A DNA stretch of 43,314 nucleotides. Origin: Phycisphaeraceae bacterium (GTDB lineage: Bacteria > Planctomycetota > Phycisphaerae > Phycisphaerales > Phycisphaeraceae). The stretch is taken from positions 1-43,314 of the forward strand of contig NYZC01000035.1 in the NCBI GenBank assembly GCA_002686995.1, in the 5' to 3' direction. Made by a program: the position numbers and the translations under genes. Below the pieces are notes generated by a model. The model saw only the letters and a program-made list of their open reading frames with translations, was not told the DNA's origin and searched no databases. Of this stretch, positions 34,579-41,871 are shown one piece after another; the first letter of the stretch is position 1; each line of letters begins with the position of its first letter.

Positions 34579-35895
34579 TTTCCCCAGCACCACGGCCGCG
34601 TTCTGGCCGCCGATGCCGCAGCAGCAGGCGAGCAGCAGCCCGATGTCGGCCGGGGTGGCGCCGGCGTTGCCGGCGCGCAGGCCTTCACGCGGCTCGGCGC
34701 AGTTGACGACGGCCGGCAGTCGCTGCTCGTGAATCATCTTCGCGGCGACGCAGAGATCGAGCGCGCCCGCGCCGGCGCCGCAGGTTCCCGCCATCGACTT
34801 GACCGGCGCCAGCGGGATCTCGCCGAGGCGCGAACCGAAAACGCGCTGCAGAGCCCGTGCCTCGGCTTCGTCGATTTCCGCGACGCCCAGGCCGAACGGC
34901 ACGATCGCGTCGATGCGCTGCGGCTCCACGCCGGCGTCACGCAGCGCCGCCGCGATGGCCCGGCCGATGCCCCTGCCTTCCGGATCGGGGCGCGCGTTGC
35001 GCGACTCGGGGTGCACGGTCTGCGACGCGCCGAACCCGAGCACCTCGCAGTACGCACGGCCGCCGGCGCGGCGTTCGAAGCTGTCGAGCGCCTCGACGAT
35101 GAAGATGGCGCCGCCCTCGCCGATGACCGTGCCCTGCGCCGTCCGGCAGAACGGTCGCACCGCACCTTCGGGTGCATCGTTCGCCGACGTGTTGATCTGT
35201 CCGGTCATCAGCTGGCGGAGGAACGCCATCGGGTTGAGCTTGGTGTCCGTGCCGCCGCAGAAGCAGAGATCGGCCGCGCCGCGCCGGATGACGCGCAGCG
35301 ACTCGCCCAGCGAGAGCGTGCCGGACGATTCACCGCAGGTGATCGTGTTGCTCGGCCCCTGCGCGTCGTGGATGATCGTGACGTGGCACGCCAGCATGTT
35401 GGGCAGGTACTTGAGCAGCCAGAGGGGCGTCAGGTGCGTCAGCCCTTCGCGTCCCCACTGGTGGATGTCGAAGCGGCCGCCGTCGTCGCGTGCCTCCGCG
35501 AGCGCGCCGGTCAGCTCGTCGAGGTCGGCGGCGATGAGCCCGGCGCCGACCTGGGCGCCCATCCGTGGCGCATCGTACGATCTCGGCTCGTCGCCTTCGG
35601 CCGTGCCCTGCGTGACCAGGGACGCGTCGCGCGCGGCGAGATCCGCGGCGGCCACCGCGAACGCGATCTCGCGCGCCATGACCTTGGTGGCCTTGCGGTA
35701 GGACTTGGGGACGAACTTCGTGACCTTGAAGTCGTGAATCTCGGCGGCGATCCGGCAGTCGAAGCCGGCGGGATCGAAACGCTCGATGCGGGCCACCGCG
35801 CCGTCGCCTTCGCACAGGCGCTGCCAGGCCGGCTCGATGCCCATGCCCAGCGCGGTCACCGGCCCGAGACCCGATATGACGACGCGGCGACTCAC
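34561..35895 (-). CDS. Ketosynthase-like protein lacking both active-site histidines (chain-length-factor-like)
   Basis: This 444-residue protein has the thiolase fold of FabF (RRVVISGLGPVTALGMG at the start, CCCGIGGQNAAVVLG at the end) and keeps a Cys in TITCGESSGTLSLGES. The first His motif (normally SAHGTGTPLND) reads VPFGLGVAEIDEAEA, so the His is Phe. The second (normally KSMxGHxxGAAG) reads KSMAGTCGAGAGALD, so the His is Thr. It cannot do the usual condensation. In type II polyketide and aryl-polyene systems such a partner pairs with an active KS and shapes chain length, although classic chain-length factors also lose the Cys. The start is taken as GTG 35895. The C-terminus and stop come from a heptad array. 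Confidence 0.85.
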   Translation of the reverse strand: MSRRVVISGLGPVTALGMGIEPAWQRLCEGDGAVARIERFDPAGFDCRIAAEIHDFKVTKFVPKSYRKATKVMAREIAFAVAAADLAARDASLVTQGTAEGDEPRSYDAPRMGAQVGAGLIAADLDELTGALAEARDDGGRFDIHQWGREGLTHLTPLWLLKYLPNMLACHVTIIHDAQGPSNTITCGESSGTLSLGESLRVIRRGAADLCFCGGTDTKLNPMAFLRQLMTGQINTSANDAPEGAVRPFCRTAQGTVIGEGGAIFIVEALDSFERRAGGRAYCEVLGFGASQTVHPESRNARPDPEGRGIGRAIAAALRDAGVEPQRIDAIVPFGLGVAEIDEAEARALQRVFGSRLGEIPLAPVKSMAGTCGAGAGALDLCVAAKMIHEQRLPAVVNCAEPREGLRAGNAGATPADIGLLLACCCGIGGQNAAVVLGKVASSG

Positions 35896-35935
35896 GCGGG
35901 AAAGTTTACGCGAAGGCGGCGCGGTCGCCAGTCCG

Positions 35936-36147
35936 GGTCGAAGCGTCGAAAGTCGAAAGTCGAAGGTCGAAGGTCGAAGAGTCGAAGAGTCGAAGATCGG
36001 ATGGTGATGCGCGGTCGGGAGGCCCGTCCGGCGAAGTGTCAAGTGGGCGCGCCGGCGCGAGCGGGCCGCTTGACCCTTGACACGTTTCCACGCACCGGCC
36101 TCGGAACCGCGCGCCGCCGACCTTCGACTTTTCGACGCTTCGACCCC
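35936..36147. repeat. Heptad array with distant inverted partner
   Basis: The left part (35936-35999) holds nine degenerate units around GTCGAAG. A shorter inverted copy (CTTCGAC type) lies at 36119-36147. Between them is a second pair, GTGTCAAG (36036-36043) and CTTGACAC (36076-36083), where TTGACCC and TTGACAC again follow at 7 bases. The 304-bp gap between the ketosynthase-like gene and hisF is mostly composed of this nested structure. I see no other gene in it. Confidence 0.82.
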
Positions 36148-36187
36148 GCCCCAGCCGTGTTCATCCCTGGTGCCGATCCCCGCCTGC

Positions 36188-36193
36188 TACAAT
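36188..36193 (+). promoter_or_regulatory. Predicted -10 element, leaderless hisF
   Basis: TACAAT ends six bases before the hisF ATG, placing the expected transcription start on the A of ATG. No ribosome-binding site is present and no good -35 hexamer is seen. Confidence 0.45.
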
Positions 36194-36199
36194 CTCCCG

Positions 36200-36973
36200 A
36201 TGCTGACGCACCGGATTATTCCCTGCCTCGACGTGAAGGGCGGGCGCGTCGTCAAGGGCGTGCACTTCGTCAACCTGCGCGATGCGGGCGACCCGGTGGA
36301 GATCGCGCGCCAGTATGACGAGCAGGGCGCGGACGAGCTGGTGTTCCTGGACATCACCGCGAGTCACGAGGAGCGCGACATCATGCTCGACGTCGTGCGG
36401 CGCGTGGCCGAGCAGTGCTTCATGCCCTTCACGGTAGGCGGCGGCATTCGAACGATCGACGACGTGACCGCGCTCGTGCAGGCGGGCGCCGAGAAGGTGA
36501 GCATCAACACCGCGGCGGTCGTCCAGCCCGAGATCGTCGACCAGACCGCGCGACGTTTCGGTCGCTGCGCGACGGTGGTCAACATCGACCCCAAGCGCGT
36601 GGAGCGCGACGGCCGCACGGTGTTCGAGGTGCACACGCACGGCGGGCGCAAGTCGACGGGGATGGAGGCGGTCGATTGGGCGCGCCAGGTCGTGGATCGC
36701 GGGGCGGGCGAGATCGTACTGACCAGCATGGATGCGGACGGCACGCAGAACGGCTACGATCTGGAGATGACGGCGGCGGTGGCCGCTGCGGTGGACGTGC
36801 CGGTCGTGGCGTCGGGCGGCTGCGGCGAGCCCGAGCACATCCGGCGGGTCCTGACCGAGACGGATGCCGATGCGGCCCTGGCGGCGAGCATCTTTCATTA
36901 CGATCGCTACTCCATCGCCCGAACGAAGCAGTACCTGCACGAGCACGGCCTGCCGGTTCGGATGACCGCCTGA
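36200..36973 (+). CDS. hisF: Imidazole glycerol phosphate synthase cyclase subunit HisF
   Basis: This 257-residue TIM barrel has the usual HisF length and motifs: [18 protein letters not shown] (catalytic Asp), [52 protein letters not shown] (second catalytic Asp) and [14 protein letters not shown]. With HisH it makes imidazole glycerol phosphate and AICAR in histidine biosynthesis. It stands alone here without hisH or hisA. The start at 36200 is fixed by the conserved [11 protein letters not shown] opening. The gene seems to be read from a leaderless mRNA. Confidence 0.97.
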   Translation: MLTHRIIPCLDVKGGRVVKGVHFVNLRDAGDPVEIARQYDEQGADELVFLDITASHEERDIMLDVVRRVAEQCFMPFTVGGGIRTIDDVTALVQAGAEKVSINTAAVVQPEIVDQTARRFGRCATVVNIDPKRVERDGRTVFEVHTHGGRKSTGMEAVDWARQVVDRGAGEIVLTSMDADGTQNGYDLEMTAAVAAAVDVPVVASGGCGEPEHIRRVLTETDADAALAASIFHYDRYSIARTKQYLHEHGLPVRMTA

Positions 36974-37039
36974 AACGGCCGTCAGCATTCAGCGCCGCGT
37001 CGGTGTTCGACTGGATGCGCGACGCCGGACTGCAGCACC

Positions 37040-37078
37040 GGACCCCGACCCCTGACCCCGACCCCGGCTTCTGATCCC
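37040..37078. repeat. Short-period array (GACCCC type) directly before the PilU-like start
   Basis: Degenerate 6-7-bp units (GACCCC, GACCCCT, GATCCC) fill the 39 bases up to the ATG at 37079. Read on the minus strand they are GGGGTC and related words, similar to the array at 41774. Confidence 0.75.
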
Positions 37079-38212
37079 ATGACCGAGACCCTCACCCAGG
37101 ACCCCGAGATTCACGAGCAGCAGCGCCTGCCGCTGGGCGAGTCGTTCCTGCGCAAATTCTTCGAGGCGGCGGCCAAGTACGAAGCCTCCGATCTGCTCCT
37201 GCGCGGCGACCAGGTGCCCAAGCTGCGCCTTCGCGGCGCGCTCAAGGCGCTCGAGACGCCGGCCGTGCCGTCGGCGGAATTCCAGGAAGCGATCAGCGTG
37301 GCGCTGACGCATGGGCAGCGCGAGCTGTTCGAGGTGAACGGCTCGATCGACGTCGGCGTGGACCTCGACGAGCGGACGCGCTTTCGGGTGAACATCTTCC
37401 GCTCGCGCGGCCGGCCGGCGATCGCCGCCCGCCGGATCAACAACAACATCATGACGTTCGAGCAGCTGCACCTGCCTGCGGTGCTCCGCAAGGTCACCAC
37501 CGCGCACCAGGGCCTGGTGCTGGTCAGCGGCGTCACCGGCAGCGGAAAGAGCACGACGATCGCGACGATGCTCCAGATGATCAACGAGTCGCGGCCCTGC
37601 CACATCGTGACCGTCGAGGATCCGATCGAGTACCTGTTCACCGACTCGAAGGCAATCGTCAGTCAGCGCGAGATCGGCATCGACGTGCCGAGCTTCGACA
37701 TCGCGCTGCGGGCGCTCGTTCGCGAGGATCCCGACGTCGTGCTCATCGGCGAGATGCGCGACAAGGAGACGTTCGAGGCGGCACTGCAGGCGGCCGAGAC
37801 CGGCCACCTCGTGTTCGGCACGATTCACGCCTCGAGCACGTCCCAGGCGTTCGGGCGCATCTACGACCTGTTTCCCGTCAACGAGCGCGGCGCGATCCGC
37901 AACCTGCTTGCTTATCAGACCCAGGCGTTCATCTGCCAGAAGCTGCTCGTGGCCCTGGACGAGCAGATCGCGCGGGTGCCTGCGGTCGAGGTGCTGCTGC
38001 AGAGCCCGCCGACCCGCAAGTTCATTCTCGAGGAGCGCGAGCACGAGCTTGACGAGGTGATCAAGAGTGAGCGCGAGTCGGGCATGCAGACGTTCGCCGA
38101 CAGCCTTGTCGAACTGGTCGAGAAAGAATACATTCATCCGAAGGTCGCGCAGTCCGCCGCCGCCAGCGCGCAGGAGATCCAGATGCGGCTGCGCGGCATC
38201 AAGACCGAGTAG
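37079..38212 (+). CDS. PilT/PilU-family ATPase
   Basis: This 377-residue ATPase is a second pilus motor. It has YEASDLLLRGDQVPKLRLRG in the N-domain, Walker A GVTGSGKSTT, Asp box TVEDPIEYLF, Walker B VVLIGEMRDKET and His box TGHLVFGTIHAS. The C-terminal IRE motif of PilT is replaced by PPTRKFILEEREHEL, closer to PilU-like accessory motors. It probably works with the PilT encoded at 24882. No ribosome-binding site is visible because a repeat array abuts the start. Its neighbours are a degenerate PilB-like protein and a CvpA-like membrane protein. Confidence 0.9.
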   Translation: MTETLTQDPEIHEQQRLPLGESFLRKFFEAAAKYEASDLLLRGDQVPKLRLRGALKALETPAVPSAEFQEAISVALTHGQRELFEVNGSIDVGVDLDERTRFRVNIFRSRGRPAIAARRINNNIMTFEQLHLPAVLRKVTTAHQGLVLVSGVTGSGKSTTIATMLQMINESRPCHIVTVEDPIEYLFTDSKAIVSQREIGIDVPSFDIALRALVREDPDVVLIGEMRDKETFEAALQAAETGHLVFGTIHASSTSQAFGRIYDLFPVNERGAIRNLLAYQTQAFICQKLLVALDEQIARVPAVEVLLQSPPTRKFILEEREHELDEVIKSERESGMQTFADSLVELVEKEYIHPKVAQSAAASAQEIQMRLRGIKTE

Positions 38213-38254
38213 AAGGTCGTCGTTGCGGGCGCGCCGCGCGTGACAGGGATTGCG

Positions 38255-39889
38255 ATGCCTTCCATCTCCTTCGTGGCCTCCACCGAGCCTGTTTCGTTGA
38301 TGAGCCTGTACAAGCCGATCCTCCTCCTGCTCGTGGCGGGGGGATGGGCGAAGGCCGTCGGCTTCTTCGACAAGGACCTCGCCGATCAGTTTCTCAAGCG
38401 CCGTTCGTGGAACGGTATCCAGATCGCGGCGGGCGTCCTGGCGTTCTTTCTCTGGCTGATGATCCCGTGGTTCTGGCTGGGCCTGCTGCTGGCCATGGTC
38501 ATTCTCGGATCCGGCCTCGGCGGGTACATCATCTACCGCAACTCGAAGGTGCCGGCCGGCGAGCGGTGGCACTTCGACGACCTGTGGAAGGCCCGGATCG
38601 ACGACGCGGGCCACCGGCGCGCCCAGCAGCGCGCCTCGGTGCGCCTGATGACGACCAAGGGCGTCCCCATCGACGTGCCGACCGGGCAGGGCAAGGCGGT
38701 CGAGGCGCACGCGCTGTTCGAGCACCTCATGGAGTTCGCGCTGCCGCGCGGCGCCGACCGGTTCGAGCTCGTCGCCGACCAGAGCAAGACGGCGCTGGCG
38801 GTGCGCGTCGACGGCGTCAGTTATCCGCAGCACGCCGTCGAGCCCGCGATGGCCATCGGGCTGATCGAGTACCTCAAGGAGCACGCGGGGCTCGAGGTCG
38901 CCGACCACCGCACCCGGCAGCGGGGCGGCCTCAACGTCACGTCCGAGGTCTACGGCCGCCACGAGCTGATGGTCGCGACGGCGGGCACGACGCGCGGCCT
39001 GACGATGATCGTCGAGATCGATCGCCAGCAGGCGTCGCTGATGACGCTCGACAAGATCGGCCTGCTCGAGTCGCAGCAGAAACAGCTGGCGGGCGTGCTC
39101 GACGAGACCCGCCATGTCGTCATCGTGGCCTGCCCGTCGCACCACGGCATGACCAGCACGATGTCGAGCATCGTCAACCGCCACGACGCGTACACGCAGA
39201 GCGTGATGTCGCTCGAGGAGGAGGTCGAGGTCGAGCTCGAGGGCGTGATGCACGAGGTCATCGAGCCCGGTTCGGATGCCGAGACGATCGAGCGCAGGAT
39301 CAGCGCGATGCTGCGCAGCGACCCGTCGGTGATCATGCTGAGCCGCCTCAGTGACGCGTCGCATGCACGCCTGATCGCGGACGCCGCGTCGGACGTGCGC
39401 TTCTACCTGGGATTGCGGCAGGACGATACGTTCGCGGCGCTGCGCGTCTGGCTCAAGGCGGTCGGCGACGACGAGCTTGCCGCGCGGAACCTGGGGGCGA
39501 TCGTGGCCCAGCGCCTCGTGCGCAGGCTCTGCCCCACGTGCCGCATCGCGTACAAGCCCGATCCGGCCGTCCTCAAGAAGCTGAACATGCCCGCCGAGCG
39601 GGTGCCCCAGATGTACAAGCACTCGGGCCAGGTGCTCATCGGCAAGGACCGCACCGAGCCGTGCCCGAAATGCCTGGGGATGGGCTACCGCGGCCGGATC
39701 GGCGTTTTCGAGACGATGGTCCTCAACGACGAGGCCAGGCAGGTGCTGGCGACCGGTCAGATCGACCAGTTCCGGGCCCTGCTCAGGCGGCATAAGATGC
39801 TGTATCTGCAGGAGTCGGCCCTGCTCAAGGTCGTCGAGGGCTTGACGAGCATCACCGAGGTCACCCGGGCGCTCGGAGGTGACAAATGA
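38255..39889 (+). CDS. Membrane-anchored PilB/GspE-like pseudo-ATPase
   Basis: This 544-residue protein follows the GspE/PilB fold but has lost its catalytic motifs. Two hydrophobic regions near the N-terminus (about 17-31 and 52-86) anchor it in the membrane, which is unusual for this family. The Walker A site is VVIVACPSHHGMTSTMSSIV (about 285-305), lacking the GK[ST]. The Asp box is degraded and the Walker B region is VIMLSRLSDASHARL, without the acidic residues. The zinc-binding C-terminal element of PilB/GspE is kept (RLCPTCRIAY and EPCPKCLGMGYRGRIGVFE). It may be a structural or regulatory partner of the upstream motor. ATG 38255 follows AGGGAT. GTG 38240 and ATG 38300 are alternatives. 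It overlaps the next gene by four bases. Confidence 0.8.
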   Translation: MPSISFVASTEPVSLMSLYKPILLLLVAGGWAKAVGFFDKDLADQFLKRRSWNGIQIAAGVLAFFLWLMIPWFWLGLLLAMVILGSGLGGYIIYRNSKVPAGERWHFDDLWKARIDDAGHRRAQQRASVRLMTTKGVPIDVPTGQGKAVEAHALFEHLMEFALPRGADRFELVADQSKTALAVRVDGVSYPQHAVEPAMAIGLIEYLKEHAGLEVADHRTRQRGGLNVTSEVYGRHELMVATAGTTRGLTMIVEIDRQQASLMTLDKIGLLESQQKQLAGVLDETRHVVIVACPSHHGMTSTMSSIVNRHDAYTQSVMSLEEEVEVELEGVMHEVIEPGSDAETIERRISAMLRSDPSVIMLSRLSDASHARLIADAASDVRFYLGLRQDDTFAALRVWLKAVGDDELAARNLGAIVAQRLVRRLCPTCRIAYKPDPAVLKKLNMPAERVPQMYKHSGQVLIGKDRTEPCPKCLGMGYRGRIGVFETMVLNDEARQVLATGQIDQFRALLRRHKMLYLQESALLKVVEGLTSITEVTRALGGDK

Positions 39890-41676
39890 TTCTGAACCTG
39901 ATCGTCATCGTGTTCCTGATCGTGATGTGCGTGCTCTGGGCCCAGTACGGCCTGTTCAGCGCGCTGATTCACCTGATCGCGACGATCGTCGCCGGCACGC
40001 TCGCGTTCGCGCTGTGGGAGCCGATCACGTACGGAATGCTGATGGGGTTCACGCCCAAGTTCGCCTGGGGCATCGGGCTGCTGCTGCCGTTCGTCGTGCT
40101 GCTGGTCGGGATTCGCACCGCCCTCGACAAGCTGGTCAAGGCGAACATGGAGTTCAGCAACACGGTCAACATGGTGGGCGGCGGATTCTTCGGCCTGCTC
40201 ACGGGGATTCTCACCTCGGGGTTCACGATCATCGGACTTGGCTTTCTCCCGCTCGGGACGGCGATCGCCGGACACCAGCCTTACGAGGTGGCGGGAGGCG
40301 CGGCGCAGCGCTCCAGCTTGCTGATCGCCGTCGACCGGATGGCCTCGGGCTTCTTCAGCCGGCTCTCGAGCGGAAGCATGTCCAGCGACACGAAAATGGC
40401 CGACTACCTGCCCGACGTCGCGCACCAGGCGGAGCTCTACCGCTTTCATTACGACGAGAATGCCACGCTGTCGGCGGTGCCGTCGAACGTCACGCTGATG
40501 GAAGAGGAATACTTCGTCGCGTCCCTGCCGGTCGACGGACTCGACTCGGAGGTGGCCGAGGTGCTGGCGGTCGCCGTGGGTCGGGCGCTCGGCAAGATCG
40601 GCGACCCCGATCAGTTGGCCAAGGGGCCGGACGGCTCACCGCCCGACGTGGACGCGAACCTGCGCCGGCTGGTGATGATCAACATGCGTCTCGCGGCCGA
40701 CGGGGACACGATCCTTCCCCCGTACGACGGTGACCAGCGGCTTCGCGTCGTGGCGAGCCAGGCGAGGCTGCTCTCGACCACGACGAGTCGCCGCCGCCGG
40801 CAGACGAAAACCCACGAGCACGTGCCGGTCGGCATGGTGTACAAGGACGAGCGCAGCGGCCACCGCCTGTTCATTCCGGTGGACAGTTTCGACGCGCTGC
40901 TGGAGAGCGACCGGCTGGAGCAGAGGATCGCATGGGTCTTCGTGATCGGCGAGGAAATGACGCCGCGCTACCTGATGTTCAGGCGGCTGCGCTACAAGCT
41001 GCCGCGCGCCGACGCGGCGAGCAAGGACGCGGTCGCCGTGGGTCGGGCGCTCGGCAAGATCGGCGACCCCGATCAGTTGGCCAAGGGGCCGGACGGCTCA
41101 CCGCCCAATGAGCAGCATGGCGTGGACTCCGGGCAGGAGTCGGTCGAGATCGCGGCGACGGCCGCGCTGCCCTACACGATCTACCCGGAAAAGGCGCACG
41201 AGACGCTGGAATTCACGACAGGCCGGCTGGAGTGGGGCGAGGGGAAGGCATGGCCGCTCTCCGGGGGGGGCTCGAGGCGCGAGAATCCGGTCCGGGTGAT
41301 CGGACCGCCCGGCGGCAAGGGTTGCGTGCGCATCAGGCTGACGCGGGAAGCGGTCCACAAGTACCTCGGCAGGATCAAGGCCACGGCAAGGGCGCTCCGC
41401 GCGGCCGAGGTCACGGACAGCCTGAACGCCCCGTACAAGCCGTTCGGTTACGTGTTGCAGAAGGCGAGCGAGAACGAACTGCGCATCCATATTCTGGAGA
41501 GCGGCACGTTCAAGGAGGCCAGCGACCTTCCGATCAGTCAGGTCAAGCACAAGGACGTGTTCTACCTCTACTTCGCCGTGCCGGACAACGTCAGCATTGT
41601 TTCCTACCAGGTCGGGCGGAAAATCTGGGAAGTGGATCCGCCGCTCGAGGTGAAACCGCTTGGCGAGCCGGAGTAA
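39886..41676 (+). CDS. CvpA-like membrane protein with long C-terminal region and internal 78-bp duplication
   Basis: This 596-residue protein starts with four membrane helices in the CvpA-like arrangement (LIVIVFLIVMCVLWAQYGLFS, LIATIVAGTLAFALWEPIT, GIGLLLPFVVLLVGIRTALD, GGGFFGLLTGILTSGFTIIG). The remaining 440 residues are soluble and of no family I recognise. A 26-residue segment (VGRALGKIGDPDQLAKGPDG with flanks) occurs twice, at about 228-253 and 382-407, and the DNA copies are identical. The second copy interrupts a low-complexity linker. A G8 tract is at 41263-41270. The ATGA overlap couples it to the pseudo-ATPase, which suggests a shared envelope or pilus-related role. Confidence 0.8.
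   Translation: MILNLIVIVFLIVMCVLWAQYGLFSALIHLIATIVAGTLAFALWEPITYGMLMGFTPKFAWGIGLLLPFVVLLVGIRTALDKLVKANMEFSNTVNMVGGGFFGLLTGILTSGFTIIGLGFLPLGTAIAGHQPYEVAGGAAQRSSLLIAVDRMASGFFSRLSSGSMSSDTKMADYLPDVAHQAELYRFHYDENATLSAVPSNVTLMEEEYFVASLPVDGLDSEVAEVLAVAVGRALGKIGDPDQLAKGPDGSPPDVDANLRRLVMINMRLAADGDTILPPYDGDQRLRVVASQARLLSTTTSRRRRQTKTHEHVPVGMVYKDERSGHRLFIPVDSFDALLESDRLEQRIAWVFVIGEEMTPRYLMFRRLRYKLPRADAASKDAVAVGRALGKIGDPDQLAKGPDGSPPNEQHGVDSGQESVEIAATAALPYTIYPEKAHETLEFTTGRLEWGEGKAWPLSGGGSRRENPVRVIGPPGGKGCVRIRLTREAVHKYLGRIKATARALRAAEVTDSLNAPYKPFGYVLQKASENELRIHILESGTFKEASDLPISQVKHKDVFYLYFAVPDNVSIVSYQVGRKIWEVDPPLEVKPLGEPE
40567..40644 (+). repeat. 78-bp exact direct repeat, copy 1
   Basis: This stretch is identical base for base to 41029-41106. 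It encodes 26 residues in the same frame. It lies in what seems to be the native context of the CvpA-like protein. Confidence 0.97.
41029..41106 (+). repeat. 78-bp exact direct repeat, copy 2
   Basis: Second identical copy, 462 bases downstream of the first and in frame. It is flanked by low-complexity Ala/Asp/Lys and Asn/Glu/Gln segments, which suggests that this copy is the insertion. Confidence 0.97.
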
Positions 41677-41773
41677 GCGGAGCAGGCTGCGCCCGCGAGG
41701 AGGGAAGAGGTCAGGAGCGTGATTCGCGGGTTCTTGTCGCGCGGGCCGGCGGCCGGTGCATACGATGGTCTGC

Positions 41774-41815
41774 CTTCTAACCTCTAACCTCTAACTCCTG
41801 ACTTCTTACTTCTGA
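41774..41815. repeat. Six-copy heptad array, stop-like triplet in most units
   Basis: Six exact 7-bp steps follow the pattern CYYCTRA or close to it (CTTCTAA, CCTCTAA twice, CTCCTGA, CTTCTTA, CTTCTGA). Five of the six units end in TAA or TGA. Because 7 is not a multiple of 3, the array closes all three plus-strand frames. It lies between the CvpA-like gene and murD. Confidence 0.95.
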
Positions 41816-41871
41816 CCCCCAGCCACCCTAGTCCCGGAGACCCACCGAGCCTCACGGCGCGGCGCGTCGTC

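Noticed and set aside
33184-36318. Very long plus-strand open frame (over 1000 codons) opposite the ketosynthase genes
   Set aside because: It is antisense to two clear enzymes and its translation is Arg/Ala/Val/Asp-rich without motifs, as expected from codon bias in GC-rich DNA.
36989-39793. Minus-strand frame of about 930 codons opposite the PilU-like and PilB-like genes
   Set aside because: Antisense to genes with clear motifs; composition typical of a GC-driven shadow frame.
41263-41270. G8 tract in the CvpA-like gene as a phase-variation switch
   Set aside because: The frame is intact on both sides and no alternative frame or start is attached to it.
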